From Phenylobacterium sp. (GTDB taxonomy: Bacteria > Pseudomonadota > Alphaproteobacteria > Caulobacterales > Caulobacteraceae): a DNA stretch of 64,000 nucleotides. Location: contig NZ_JAHBYD010000023.1 in the NCBI RefSeq assembly GCF_019636135.1, positions 1 to 64,000 on the forward strand, read 5' to 3'. Positions 1 to 16,752 of this stretch are shown here, in pieces (the first letter of the stretch is position 1; each line of letters opens with the position of its first letter). The translations under genes and the position numbers were made by a program. The notes under the pieces were generated by a model, which had not been told where the DNA came from, did not search any database, and saw nothing but the letters and a program-made list of their open reading frames with translations.

Positions 1-59
1 GACTGACGGCCTTTCGGCCGCCCGCATCCAGATGCGATTGCCCTGCCCGGCGGGGAGGA
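1..59. repeat. Degenerate dispersed repeat at window edge
   Basis: This non-coding stretch lies just downstream of polA and is cut by the window start. It resembles positions 60547-60606: both have a GGCCT-TCGGCCGC-CGCATCC core followed by an ATG-rich stretch and a CCCTGC motif. It is therefore probably the tail of a dispersed intergenic element whose other end lies outside the window. No gene is visible. Confidence 0.4.
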
Positions 60-2954
<2,895 letters not shown>

Positions 2955-2985
2955 GCGCGCAAGATAGGCGGCCGGGGCGGCGAGG

Positions 2986-3798
2986 TCACCCGCCCGAGAA
3001 CCGCTTTTGCAGCGCCGGCGCGCCCTGGCCCGCGGCGCCGAGCGCGCCCACGTCGCCCGTCTCCAGGAACGCCGCGGCCGCCTTGGCGAGCGCCGCGAAG
3101 GCCGCCCCGAACGTCGCCGTTCCGGCCGAGAGGCGCCGCGCGCCCAGGCCCGCCAGCGCCTTCGCGTCGGGCACGCCCGGCCAGGCGATGACGTTGAGCG
3201 GCCGCGGGATCGCCGCCGCGAGCCGCCGGATCAGTTCGGCGTCGGCCGCGCCCGGCACGAAGACGCCGCTGGCGCCCGCCTCGGCGTAGAGCCGGCCGCG
3301 CCGGATCGCCTCGGCCTCGGCCGCGTCGCCCTCGGCGAGGCGCTTCAGGTAGACGTCGGTGCGGGCGTTGATGAAGAGGTCGACACCGGCCTTCGCGGCG
3401 GCCGCGCGGGCGGCGGCGATCTTGCGGGCGTGCAGGTCGGGGTCGCGGGCGCCGTCCTCGAAGTTGACGCCCACGGCGCCCGCGTCGATGACCCGCGCGA
3501 TGTTGGCGGCGAGTTCGCCGAGGTCGTCGGTGAACCCGCCCTCGAAGTCGCAACTGACGGGCAGGTCGGTGATCCGCACGATCTCGCGGACCATGGCGCA
3601 GGTGGTGTCGACGGCCAGGATGTCGCCGTCCGGCCAGCCGTGCGCCCAGGCGACGGCGGCCGACGAGGTGGCGAGCGCCTTCGCCCCGGCGTCGGCGACC
3701 GTGGCGGCCGAGGCCGCGTCCCAGACGTTGGCCAGGACCAGCACGTCGGGGCCCTCGTGCAGGCGGTGGAAGGCTTGGGCTTTGGCGGCCTGGCTCAT
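2986..3798 (-). CDS. Isocitrate lyase/PEP mutase family protein
   Basis: This 270-residue TIM-barrel protein belongs to the isocitrate lyase/phosphoenolpyruvate mutase superfamily (PEP-mutase subgroup). It shows the metal-site motifs DFEGGF (about 84-89) and NFEDG, and the INARTD strand. Family members break or rearrange C-C or C-P bonds of small 2-oxo or hydroxy acids, for example 2-methylisocitrate or oxaloacetate. The exact substrate cannot be read from the sequence. The KKCGH-type catalytic Cys motif of true isocitrate lyase is absent, and the real aceA is at 52480. An AGGG element precedes the ATG, and the gene is followed at 31 bp by polA. Confidence 0.85.
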   Translation of the reverse strand: MSQAAKAQAFHRLHEGPDVLVLANVWDAASAATVADAGAKALATSSAAVAWAHGWPDGDILAVDTTCAMVREIVRITDLPVSCDFEGGFTDDLGELAANIARVIDAGAVGVNFEDGARDPDLHARKIAAARAAAAKAGVDLFINARTDVYLKRLAEGDAAEAEAIRRGRLYAEAGASGVFVPGAADAELIRRLAAAIPRPLNVIAWPGVPDAKALAGLGARRLSAGTATFGAAFAALAKAAAAFLETGDVGALGAAGQGAPALQKRFSGG

Positions 3799-3938
3799 GG
3801 TTGTTCCCTCTGGTCTCGATACCGGTCCGAGGACGCAGATATGGGGCCGTCTGTGACATCCGCTGGCGGAATCCGGACATGAACGGATAATCGTGGGCGG
3901 CGTCGCGGGTCGGGGCGAAACCCGCTAAGACCGCGCTC

Positions 3939-5072
3939 GTGACCGCCGCTGCGCTGACGCGCCTCTTCCTGACCGACTTCCGCAGCTATGCGGCCGCCGA
4001 GCTGACCCTCGACGGGCGGCCGGTGTGGCTGGCCGGGCCGAACGGGGCGGGGAAGACGAACCTGCTGGAGGCGGTCAGCTTCCTGATCCCGGGCCGCGGG
4101 CTGCGCGGGTCCAGCCTTGCCGAGGTCGGACGGCGGATGCCGGGCGAGGCTGTGGGGCGCGCCTGGGCGGTGTCGGTGACGGTGCGGGCGGGCGACGACG
4201 AGCTGCGGCTGGGCACCGGCGTGGAACAGGGCGGGGCGTCGCGCCGCGTGGTCCGGGTCGAGGGCGAGCCGGCGCCGCCGGGCCGGCTGGCCGAGCACGT
4301 CCGGCAGGTCTGGCTGACGCCGGCGCAGGACCGGCTGTTTCTGGAAGGCGCGGCCGAGCGGCGCCGCTTCTTCGATCGCCTGGTGTTCGCCGCCGAGCCG
4401 CAACATGCGGTGCATGTGCAGACCTACGAGAAGGTGATGCGCGAGCGGATGCGCCTGCTGACCGACGGGCCGGCCGACGCGGCGTGGCTGGACGCGCTGG
4501 AGGCGCGGCTGGCGGAGGCCGGCGTGCTGATGGCCGAGGCGCGGGCGCGGACGCTGGCGGCGCTCAGCGCCGAGATCGGCACGCGGGGCGAGCGGCCGTT
4601 CCCGCAGGCGCGGCTCTCGCTGACCGGCGACTGGGAGCGCATGGCGGGCGAAGGCGTCGACTTCGCCGAGATCGAGGGGCGGCTGGCCCGGGCGCTGGGC
4701 GGCGCCCGTGAGCGGGACGCCGCCGCCGGCCGCGCCCTGACCGGCCCGCACCGCGGCGACCTCGCCGTCGTCCACGTCGAGAAGGACCGCCCCGCCGGCG
4801 AGTGCTCCACCGGCGAGCAGAAGGCGCTGATCCTGAACCTGGTGCTGGCCCAGGCCGCGCGCCTGGCCCGCGCCGAGGCGCCCGCGCCGATCCTGCTGCT
4901 GGACGAGGTGGCCGCCCACCTCGACGCGCGCCGCCGCGCCGCCCTCTTCGACGAGATCGAGGCGCTGGGCCTCCAGGCCTTCCTCACCGGCACGGACCAG
5001 ATGCTGTTCGACGGCCTGGCGGGCCGCGCCCAGGGCTTCGCGGTGGACGCCTCGGGCCTAGTGGCGTGCTAG
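3939..5072 (+). CDS. recF: DNA replication and repair protein RecF
   Basis: This 377-residue SMC-like ATPase loads RecA onto gapped single-stranded DNA together with RecO and RecR. The Walker A motif (GPNGAGKTN, about 33-41), the ABC signature (CSTGEQKAL) and Walker B ([12 protein letters not shown]) are all present, and the length is typical. The start is a GTG at 3939, because the conserved [10 protein letters not shown] strand begins nine residues in and no upstream ATG fits. RecF normally sits between dnaN and gyrB. Here gyrB follows after one inserted hydrolase gene, and dnaN is not upstream, where a divergent metabolic gene lies instead. Confidence 0.96.
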   Translation: MTAAALTRLFLTDFRSYAAAELTLDGRPVWLAGPNGAGKTNLLEAVSFLIPGRGLRGSSLAEVGRRMPGEAVGRAWAVSVTVRAGDDELRLGTGVEQGGASRRVVRVEGEPAPPGRLAEHVRQVWLTPAQDRLFLEGAAERRRFFDRLVFAAEPQHAVHVQTYEKVMRERMRLLTDGPADAAWLDALEARLAEAGVLMAEARARTLAALSAEIGTRGERPFPQARLSLTGDWERMAGEGVDFAEIEGRLARALGGARERDAAAGRALTGPHRGDLAVVHVEKDRPAGECSTGEQKALILNLVLAQAARLARAEAPAPILLLDEVAAHLDARRRAALFDEIEALGLQAFLTGTDQMLFDGLAGRAQGFAVDASGLVAC

Positions 5073-5081
5073 GACTGAGGG

Positions 5082-8553
<3,472 letters not shown>

Positions 8554-8597
8554 GGCCGAACCCCGCGGCGCCCTGCATTCGGGCGCGGGCCGGCGCG

Positions 8598-10466
<1,869 letters not shown>

Positions 10467-10552
10467 CGCGCCTGTATGACCTGCCTTGCGCGCGAGCGCC
10501 AGCGCGCGTTCCGGGTTTGATCCCGGCGTTCGGCGCGCTTTCCTGTGGACGG

Positions 10553-12031
10553 TCAGACGGGGGCCAGCACCCGTTGCGGCGCATGGGTCGCGTCGCGGGC
10601 GGCATGGGCGAGCAGGCGGCCGGCGACGTCGCCCAGCGCCTCCAGCACGTCGAGGCGCTGGACCCAGGCATGCGGGATCACGTCGACGCCGTAGAGCACG
10701 CCCCAGATCTGGCCGGCGATCGCGGCGGTGGTGTCGCTGTCGCCGTCGTGCTCGGCGGCGAGGCGGACGGCGTCCTCGAAGCCGTCGGCGCGCAGGGCGG
10801 CGTAGAGGCCGATGGCCAGCGCCTCCTCGCCGGTCCAGCCCTCGCCCAGGACCGCGACGGCGTCCTCGGGCGGAATGTCCTCGCAGGCCGCGAGCCGGCG
10901 CGCATCGCGGACCAGGGCCAGCACGTCGGCGCTGTCGGCCGCCTTGCCCAGCCGCGCCTCCATCCGGTCGAGGGCGGCGGTCATCGGCGTCTCGTCGAGC
11001 AGGTCGCGCAGCAGGCCGGCGAGCGCCGCGGCGGGGAGCCGGCCGCAGGCGTGGCCGTGCGTGAGGGCGGCGACCTCGTGGGCCAGGTGGAACGCCGTGT
11101 CGGCGTCGATGGCGGGCACGAGGCCGAGCGGGGCGATGCGCATCACCGCGCCGCTGCCCTTCGAGTCGTTCGCGGGCAGGCCCAGCGTGCCGCGGGCGCC
11201 GGCGCCGAGGGCCGTCAGGCAGGTGCTGCCCGGCGCGCGGACGGCCCAGAGCTCGCGATGCTGGCTGAGGCCGGCGGCCGCCGAGGTCCAGTCCTCGCGC
11301 TGGGTGCGGAACCAGGCGAGGTAGGCGTGGCGGATGCGGGCCAGGATGCGGTCGCGGGACGGTGGTCCGGCCAGGGCGAGGCCGCTCAGCAGGCCGTCGG
11401 CGGTGAACAGGGTCATCTGGGTGTCGTCGCTGACCACCAGGCGCGCGGGCGCCGAGAGCCCGCCCGCCGCGCGGATCCGGGAGCGCGACCTGAACTCGAC
11501 GGGATAGCCCATCGCGTCGCCCACCGCGCCGCCGACCAGGCCGCCCAGGATGCGGCCCGCCATGTGATGCTCGGCCAGCGGGCGCAGGGCCGGCGCGGGC
11601 TGGGCATGGGTCCGGGCCGCGACCTCGCCGGACGGCGCGCCCAACTCCGCGAGGAGTCGGGCGGCCGCCCGGCGTGCGCGCGCACCGCTCTCGTCGCAGT
11701 GGAGGAGCACCCTTCCTCCACGGCGCAGGGTGGCGCGCAGCCGATGGCCAGCGTAGCTCCACAGCCGCTCGAAGCGCGCGTCGGGAGCGGCGCTCGTGCG
11801 CATGGGGACCTGGTGCCACTGGTGGGCGAGCGGCGACAGGATCTCCGGGAGGTCGGCATGGCCGGTCAGCCTCTGCTCGTGCGCCGACAGCAGCGTGACG
11901 ATCGCGTCCGGCCGGAAGGCCGCCACCGCGCCGAGATCGTCGGCGCCGGGGCACGGGGAGACGCCGATGGCGGCGCGGCCGTGGGGGATCACATCGATGC
12001 GGAACGCATTCGCGGCACAGGCGAGAGGCAT
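10553..12031 (-). CDS. Tyrosine-phosphatase-like/ADP-ribosylglycohydrolase fusion
   Basis: This 492-residue protein joins two domains. Residues 1-155 resemble dual-specificity/tyrosine phosphatases, with an intact HCX5R P-loop (His111, Cys112, Arg118). Residues 157-490 are an ADP-ribosylglycohydrolase (DraG/ARH) fold with GGAVGDAMGYP (167-177), SDDTQM (201-206) and DSDTT (431-435), which are the expected ligands for the two magnesium ions. The ARH part should remove ADP-ribose from a protein, nucleic acid or small-molecule acceptor. The phosphatase part could act on a phosphorylated partner or on ADP-ribose 1''-phosphate; this is inference. The gene is divergent from an NrtR-type regulator, which suggests a link with NAD turnover. 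The start chosen is MPLACA; an ATG 12 codons upstream is possible. Confidence 0.88.
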   Translation of the reverse strand: MPLACAANAFRIDVIPHGRAAIGVSPCPGADDLGAVAAFRPDAIVTLLSAHEQRLTGHADLPEILSPLAHQWHQVPMRTSAAPDARFERLWSYAGHRLRATLRRGGRVLLHCDESGARARRAAARLLAELGAPSGEVAARTHAQPAPALRPLAEHHMAGRILGGLVGGAVGDAMGYPVEFRSRSRIRAAGGLSAPARLVVSDDTQMTLFTADGLLSGLALAGPPSRDRILARIRHAYLAWFRTQREDWTSAAAGLSQHRELWAVRAPGSTCLTALGAGARGTLGLPANDSKGSGAVMRIAPLGLVPAIDADTAFHLAHEVAALTHGHACGRLPAAALAGLLRDLLDETPMTAALDRMEARLGKAADSADVLALVRDARRLAACEDIPPEDAVAVLGEGWTGEEALAIGLYAALRADGFEDAVRLAAEHDGDSDTTAAIAGQIWGVLYGVDVIPHAWVQRLDVLEALGDVAGRLLAHAARDATHAPQRVLAPV

Positions 12032-12067
12032 CGTGGGGGAACCTCGATTGACAGGCGTACGGCACAA

Positions 12068-12108
12068 CTTAGTGTGCGGTTAACACTTAGCAGGGACGAC
12101 TTAGTGTC
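12068..12108. promoter_or_regulatory. NrtR-type operator in divergent promoter region
   Basis: The space between the ADP-ribosylglycohydrolase gene and the Nudix regulator holds an imperfect inverted repeat, CTTAGTGTG (12068-12076) and AACACTTAG (12082-12090). A further half site, CTTAGTGTC, is at 12100-12108. TAGTGT/ACACTA arms resemble the published NrtR box. The sites would allow the regulator to control both itself and the divergent gene. Assignment is from motif and position only. Confidence 0.6.
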
Positions 12109-12122
12109 GTCAATACACAAAG

Positions 12123-12761
12123 ATGGCTTTCACCTACGCCTATCCGCATCCCGCCGTGGCGACCGACATCGCGGTGTTCACCCTGCGGCGCGGGGCGCTG
12201 AACGTGCTGCTGATCGAGCGGGCGGGCGAGCCGTTCAAAGGCGCCTGGGCGCTGCCGGGCGGCTTCCTGCAGCCGGACGAGGAGCTGGACGCCTGTGCGC
12301 GGCGCGAGTTGCAGGAGGAGACCAGCGTCGAGGCCGAGGTCCTGGTCCACTTCGGCAACTTCAGCGCGCCCGGACGCGACCCGCGCGAGCGGGTGATCTC
12401 GGTGGCCTACCTGGCGCTGCTGGCGTCGGACGAGCTGCGGCTACAGGCCGACACCGACGCGGCGCAGGCGCAGTGGTTCGCGCTGGACGCCCTGCCCGAG
12501 CTGGCCTTCGACCACGCCATGATCCTGAAGCATGCGCTGGCGGCGCTGGGGGCCCGGGCGCGGGAGATCCAGCCGCTGTTCGCGCTGCTCCCGCCGCGCT
12601 TCACGCTCAGCCAGTTGCAAGGCGCCTACGAGGCGGTGATCGGCGAGGAGGCCGAGAAGCGGAACTTCCGCAAGATGGTCGCGACCCTGGCCTGCGTGCG
12701 CGAGACCGAAGACTTCGTCCACGGCGCCCACCGCCCGGCAAGGCTGTACGAGCCGGCGTGA
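12123..12761 (+). CDS. nrtR: NrtR-type Nudix transcriptional regulator
   Basis: This 212-residue protein has an N-terminal Nudix domain (about 10-140) and a C-terminal winged helix. The Nudix box is nearly complete: Gly-X5-Glu-X7-Arg-Glu-Leu-X-Glu-Glu (about 53-73), but the usual following Gly is Ser. The C-terminal LSQLQGAYEAVIG and KRNFRKM motifs are hallmarks of the NrtR family, which senses ADP-ribose or related NAD metabolites and represses NAD-metabolism genes. No nadE, pncB or other NAD biosynthesis gene is adjacent. The only neighbour under likely control is the divergent phosphatase-ADP-ribosylglycohydrolase, 91 bp away. Confidence 0.88.
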   Translation: MAFTYAYPHPAVATDIAVFTLRRGALNVLLIERAGEPFKGAWALPGGFLQPDEELDACARRELQEETSVEAEVLVHFGNFSAPGRDPRERVISVAYLALLASDELRLQADTDAAQAQWFALDALPELAFDHAMILKHALAALGARAREIQPLFALLPPRFTLSQLQGAYEAVIGEEAEKRNFRKMVATLACVRETEDFVHGAHRPARLYEPA

Positions 12762-12784
12762 TCTCACCGCCGCCCCCGCCCCCC

Positions 12785-12928
12785 ATGCTCGTCATCCCCG
12801 GCCTTGTGCCGGGGATCCATCCGTCCGCGTGACGGAACGTTGGAGCGAGCCGCGCTGCGCGGCCCGCCGCAGGGCTGCCGGGAAGCTGAACCATGGATCC
12901 CCGGCACAAGGCCGGGGATGACGAGCAT
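12785..12928. repeat. Two-ended palindromic intergenic element (CCCCGGCC family)
   Basis: Two 36-bp arms, 12785-12820 and 12893-12928, are exact reverse complements. Each arm is itself a hairpin built on CATCCCCGGCC-TTGTGCC-GGGGAT. A 72-bp centre separates them. The layout is that of a BIME/REP-pair element and lies between convergent genes (nrtR and the enoyl-CoA hydratase). A single related arm may lie at about 47123-47150, after rpmE. Confidence 0.8.
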
Positions 12929-12955
12929 GGGGGGCGGGACGAAGGCGGACGCCGA

Positions 12956-13708
12956 TCAGCCCTGCTTCACCGTCTTGTTCTGGAAGCCGGCGATGCGGGC
13001 TTCCATGTCGGGGCCGCGGCCGGCGCCGCGGAAGATCTCGTGGGCCAGGCCGTCCTTCTGCGCCATGCCGTCGGTCTCCGTGAGCAGGCGCTTGTTGGCG
13101 CGGTGGCTGAACCAGGAGTTGGCGAGGACCTGGGCGCACAGCTCGGCCAGCCGGCTCTCGAACTCGGCGTCGGGGACACAGAAGTCCGCCAGGCCGATGC
13201 GTTCGGCTTCCGGCCCCATCACGGTCCGGCAGGTGAACATCAGCTCGCGGGCGCGGTAGGTCCCGACCCGGCGGGGCAGGCGCTGGCTCATGCCCCAGAC
13301 CGGCGTCAGCGCCCACTTGGCGTGGGTGTCGGCGAAGCGCGCGCCCTCGGCGGCGAAGACGATGTCGCCGCTGAGCGCCAGCTCCAGCCCGCCCGTGTAG
13401 CAATGCCCGTGGACCGCGGTGATCACCGGCTGCGGCAGGTCGGCCAGCCGCTCGATCACCTTCGACTGGAAGAAGGGCTCGGGCAGCTTCTCGCCCGCGG
13501 CGATGTCGCTGAGGTCGTGGCCGGCCGAGAAGCAGCGGCCGGCGCCCTTCAGCACCACCAGCCCCACCTTGTCGGTCTCGGTCGCGATCTGCCGGACGTG
13601 GGCGTCAAGTTCGCCGAACAGCGCCACGGTGAGCGCGTTCAGCTTGTCGGGGCGGTTCAGGGTCAGGATCGCCGCGCCGTCGCGGTCCTCCCGTAACACG
13701 AGGCTCAT
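12956..13708 (-). CDS. Enoyl-CoA hydratase/isomerase family protein
   Basis: This 250-residue crotonase-fold protein has RPDKLNAL near 20, an oxyanion-hole AGHDLSD segment, and an HGHCYTGGLELAL helix that carries a catalytic-type Glu. Family members hydrate or isomerise acyl-CoA thioesters; the substrate here is unknown. Its start codon overlaps the stop of the upstream dioxygenase gene by 4 bp, so the two are translationally coupled. They form an operon with the amidohydrolase further upstream. The overlapping open frame extends to 14695, but the ATG at 13708 (MSLVLRE) fits the family N-terminus. Confidence 0.9.
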   Translation of the reverse strand: MSLVLREDRDGAAILTLNRPDKLNALTVALFGELDAHVRQIATETDKVGLVVLKGAGRCFSAGHDLSDIAAGEKLPEPFFQSKVIERLADLPQPVITAVHGHCYTGGLELALSGDIVFAAEGARFADTHAKWALTPVWGMSQRLPRRVGTYRARELMFTCRTVMGPEAERIGLADFCVPDAEFESRLAELCAQVLANSWFSHRANKRLLTETDGMAQKDGLAHEIFRGAGRGPDMEARIAGFQNKTVKQG

Positions 13709-14748
13709 TGTGCGGCGTCCATGCGGCTGATGGTGAGGTTTTTCGCCCAGTGCGTCCCCATGCGGTTCACGAACTGCGCGGGGCGTTCCGCCAGCACCTC
13801 GGTCTCGAGCCAGAGGCGCTTCAGGTGGCGGATCTTCCCCGCGGCGCGGTCGTCCTCGTAGGGCGTGCGGCCGTGCAGGACGTGGAAGTTGTTGATGAAC
13901 TGCATGTCGCCCGGCTGGAAGTCCATGATCACCGAGTACTCGCCGCCCTCGGCCATGTCCTGCATCCAGGCCAGCGCCTCGATGGCCGCGGGCGTCAGGC
14001 GCGGGGCGTCCGCGTGCCGCTGCGAGGCCAGCACGTAGGGGCGGATCAGGCGGATGAAGAGCCGCCCGTTCAGCTCGGTGAAGATCGGCATCGGGTACCA
14101 GCCCGGCCGGCCCGGGGCCTGCTCGCCGCGGTAGTCGAACGGCTGCGGCCTGTAGAGCTCGGCGGCGAGGTCGGGCCGCTCGCGGACCAGCCGGTTGTGC
14201 AGCGCCACCGAGTTGCAGACCGCCGAGAGCCCGCCCGAGACGCCGGTCTGCAGGCACATCAGGCCCACGAGGTCGCTGCCGTCGCAGTGGAAGTCGAGGC
14301 CGACGAGGCCGATCTCGTTGCCGCGCACCGTTGGATCGCCGGGCGGCTTGTTGTGGTCGGTGACGTCGCCCAGCAGGTGGCCCTTGGCGTTCTGCGGCCA
14401 CGGCTTGCCGAGGTGCGCGCCGATCCCCCAGTAGGCCATGCACATCTGGTCGTTGGTCCACCGCTCGCGCGGCAGGCCGCGCAGGCGCACGAAGCCGCGG
14501 CCGTCGATCAGCTCCTTCTCGATGCCCTTCAGGCGCGCCGCCAGCGTCGGCAGCGGGAAGGCGTCCTTGCCGATCTCCAGGAAGTTGCCCGAGACGCCGA
14601 AGGCGTGGGCGACCGCGGCCTCCAGCTCGTCCTGCTCGGCGCGGCTGAAATGCTCGGTCCAGGTTTCCGGGTCGGCCACGTCCCTGGCCGTCCACTCGCA
14701 GCCGGTCTCCAGCACCCGGGGCCGGAACTCAGGCGTCACCGCATTCAT
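13705..14748 (-). CDS. TauD/TfdA-family Fe(II)/2-oxoglutarate dioxygenase
   Basis: This 347-residue protein has the TauD-family iron triad: HxD in FHCDGSD (His154, Asp156) and a distal His in NNFHVLHGRT. The following segment carries basic residues for 2-oxoglutarate binding. Family members hydroxylate small acids such as taurine, gamma-butyrobetaine or phenoxyacetates, using 2-oxoglutarate and oxygen. The protein is longer than TauD (about 280), with extra sequence at the N-terminus. It is the middle gene of a three-gene operon with an amidohydrolase (9-bp gap) and an enoyl-CoA hydratase (4-bp overlap), which suggests breakdown of an N-acylated or otherwise substituted compound. Confidence 0.87.
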   Translation of the reverse strand: MNAVTPEFRPRVLETGCEWTARDVADPETWTEHFSRAEQDELEAAVAHAFGVSGNFLEIGKDAFPLPTLAARLKGIEKELIDGRGFVRLRGLPRERWTNDQMCMAYWGIGAHLGKPWPQNAKGHLLGDVTDHNKPPGDPTVRGNEIGLVGLDFHCDGSDLVGLMCLQTGVSGGLSAVCNSVALHNRLVRERPDLAAELYRPQPFDYRGEQAPGRPGWYPMPIFTELNGRLFIRLIRPYVLASQRHADAPRLTPAAIEALAWMQDMAEGGEYSVIMDFQPGDMQFINNFHVLHGRTPYEDDRAAGKIRHLKRLWLETEVLAERPAQFVNRMGTHWAKNLTISRMDAAQ

Positions 14749-14757
14749 CGCCGCCTC

Positions 14758-16521
14758 CTATTCCGCCGCCAGGCGCGCGGGGGCCGGCTGCGCACCGCGC
14801 AGCAGACGGCCCGGCAGCGCCCCGGTGGGCTCGCCGTCGCGGTAGGTCACCTGCCCGGCCACCACGGTCGCCGTGTAGCCCTCGGCCCGCTGGATCAGCC
14901 GCCGCCCGCCGGTGGGCAGGTCGTAGGCCACGCTGGGCGCCTTCAGCCGCAGGCGCGGGTAGTCGATGACGTTGAGGTCGGCGCGGAAGCCCGGCTGGAC
15001 CAGCCCGCGGTCGAACAGGCCCACGGTCTCGGCGGTGTCGCGGCACTGGGCCTTGACCATGTGCTCGAGGCCGAGGGTCGGCCCGCGGGTGCGGTCGCGC
15101 GTCCAGTGGACGAGGTTGGTGGTCGGGAAGCTGCCGTCGCAGATCATGCCCACGTGGGCGCCGCCGTCGCTCAGCCCCGGCACTACGCAGTCGTGGCCCA
15201 GCATCGTCCAGACATGGTCGAGGTCGTCGTTCGCGTAGTTCAGCAGCGGCAGGTACAGCAGGCCGCGCCCGTCGCCCGGCCCGCCGTCCAGCATGTGGTC
15301 CAGCGCGATCTCGTGCGGCGCCCTGCCGGTCCGCTGCGAGATCGCGGCGATGGAGCGGTCGGGCGTGGGCTCGTAGTCGGGGCTGTCCTCGCCCAGCAGG
15401 TGGAAGCGCTCCCACGACCGCATCGGCGAGGCGCCGGCCGCCTGCCGCGAGGCCGCCTCCTCGGCCAGGAGCCGGGTGCGGAATTCCGGATCGCGCAGGC
15501 GCGCCACGCGCTCGGCCAGCGGCAGGTCCTTGATGGCCCTGTAGCTGGGGTGGCTGGTGAACGGGTTCACGGTCAGCTCCAGGCCGAACAGCACGCCCAC
15601 GGGCCGCGTCGCGACCTGGGCGCGGATCTGCTGGCCCGCGGCCTTCGCCTCGCTCATCTGCTCCAGCATGTAGCGCCACTGGTCGGGATGGCGCGGGCTC
15701 TGCAGCAGCGAGAACGACAGCGGCCGGCCCGAGCGCTCGACGATCCGCCGCAGCATGGCGAACTCCTCGACCGGATCGTTGAAGTCGCTGACGACCTGCA
15801 GCACGCCCTTGCCGGCCCCGTTGTTGGCCGCGGCCATGCCCAGGGCGATCCCGGTCAGCTCGTCCTCGCCGGCGGTCAGGGTGGCGATCGGCGAGCCGTC
15901 CGAGCTCCTGTGGTTGAGCGTGCGCGAGGTGCCGAAGCCGATGGCGCCCGCCTCCATCGCCCGCTTCGCGATCGCGGCCATGGCGTGGATGTCGGCCTCG
16001 GTGGCGGGCGCGCGGTCCACGCCGCGCTGGCCCATCACGTAGACGCGCAACGCCGCGTGCGGCAACTGGCTGCCGACGTCCACGTCGAACGACCGCTCGG
16101 ACAGCCGATCGAGGTATTCCGGATAGCTCTCCCAGTTCCACGGCAGGCCGTCGGCCAGCACCGGGAAGGGAATGTCCTCGACGCCCTCCATCAGGCGGAT
16201 CAGGAGGTCGTGGTCGTCGCTGCGGCAGGGGGCGAAACCGACGCCGCAGTTGCCCATCACCACCGTGGTGACCCCGTGCCACGACGACGGCTGCAGCCGC
16301 GCGTCCCAGGTGGCCTGGCCGTCATAGTGGGTGTGGATGTCGACGAAGCCCGGGGTGACGATCTGGCCCCGCGCGTCGATCTCCTCGGCGCCCGAGCCGG
16401 CGATCCGGCCGACCGCGGCGATGACGCCGTCCTTCACCGCCACGTCGGCCTCGAAGGCCGCCGCGCCCGCGCCGTCCACGACCGTGCCGCCGCGCACGAC
16501 GAGGTCGAAGGCCTTTTCCAT
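14758..16521 (-). CDS. N-acyl-D-amino-acid deacylase-like amidohydrolase
   Basis: This 587-residue metal-dependent amidohydrolase has the beta-strand N-terminus [12 protein letters not shown], then the metal motif [18 protein letters not shown], and a DGGAHVGM segment. These features match the D-aminoacylase/N-acyl-D-glutamate deacylase branch. Residue order and size fit that family, but relatives also act on hydantoins and other cyclic amides. The start MEKAFDL at 16521 is preceded by a GGGAG ribosome site. An upstream ATG would add 20 codons of Ala/Gly-rich sequence. It is the first gene of the operon ending with the enoyl-CoA hydratase at 12956. Confidence 0.87.
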   Translation of the reverse strand: MEKAFDLVVRGGTVVDGAGAAAFEADVAVKDGVIAAVGRIAGSGAEEIDARGQIVTPGFVDIHTHYDGQATWDARLQPSSWHGVTTVVMGNCGVGFAPCRSDDHDLLIRLMEGVEDIPFPVLADGLPWNWESYPEYLDRLSERSFDVDVGSQLPHAALRVYVMGQRGVDRAPATEADIHAMAAIAKRAMEAGAIGFGTSRTLNHRSSDGSPIATLTAGEDELTGIALGMAAANNGAGKGVLQVVSDFNDPVEEFAMLRRIVERSGRPLSFSLLQSPRHPDQWRYMLEQMSEAKAAGQQIRAQVATRPVGVLFGLELTVNPFTSHPSYRAIKDLPLAERVARLRDPEFRTRLLAEEAASRQAAGASPMRSWERFHLLGEDSPDYEPTPDRSIAAISQRTGRAPHEIALDHMLDGGPGDGRGLLYLPLLNYANDDLDHVWTMLGHDCVVPGLSDGGAHVGMICDGSFPTTNLVHWTRDRTRGPTLGLEHMVKAQCRDTAETVGLFDRGLVQPGFRADLNVIDYPRLRLKAPSVAYDLPTGGRRLIQRAEGYTATVVAGQVTYRDGEPTGALPGRLLRGAQPAPARLAAE

Positions 16522-16640
16522 GGGCTGCGCTCCCTGTGCCGCGGCGCCGCCGTAGGCGCCTGCATACCGCGTTTTCCGCATTGTGCCGCCCTTGCCTCAG
16601 GGCAGGTCAAGCGGGAACTCGGTGCGCGACGCCGGGGCCT

Positions 16641-16752
16641 GGAGCGGGTTGCGATCTGATGGAATCAGATCAGATCGCAACCCGCTCCAGGTTCTTGTTT
16701 TGGCGCGCGTTTATTCCGAAAACCGGTTCCCACTTTTCGGAACGCGCTCTAG
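16641..16752. repeat. Dispersed palindromic repeat with 20-bp hairpin
   Basis: A perfect 20-bp inverted repeat (16641-16660 with 16669-16688) begins and ends with GGAGCGGGTTGCG/CGCAACCCGCTCC. Next comes a 58-bp module (16695-16752) whose GCGCGTTTATTCCGAAAA and TTTTCGGAACGCGC arms also fold. The 58-bp module recurs at 34878-34935 with one mismatch. The stop codon of the following minus-strand lipoprotein gene lies inside the module. Confidence 0.85.

Noticed and set aside
10487..12065. Upstream extension of recQ into the neighbouring gene
   Set aside because: The extension is Arg/Pro-rich and lies in the shadow of the phosphatase-ADP-ribosylglycohydrolase gene. RecQ begins at 10466 or 10430.
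12785..12928. Possible CRISPR or terminator between nrtR and the enoyl-CoA hydratase
   Set aside because: There is only one inverted pair, not a regular array of direct repeats with spacers, and no T tract follows the hairpins.
13708..16659. 983-codon plus-strand open frame opposite the amidohydrolase operon
   Set aside because: It is a shadow of the minus-strand genes, with no recognisable motif and a biased His/Arg/Val composition.
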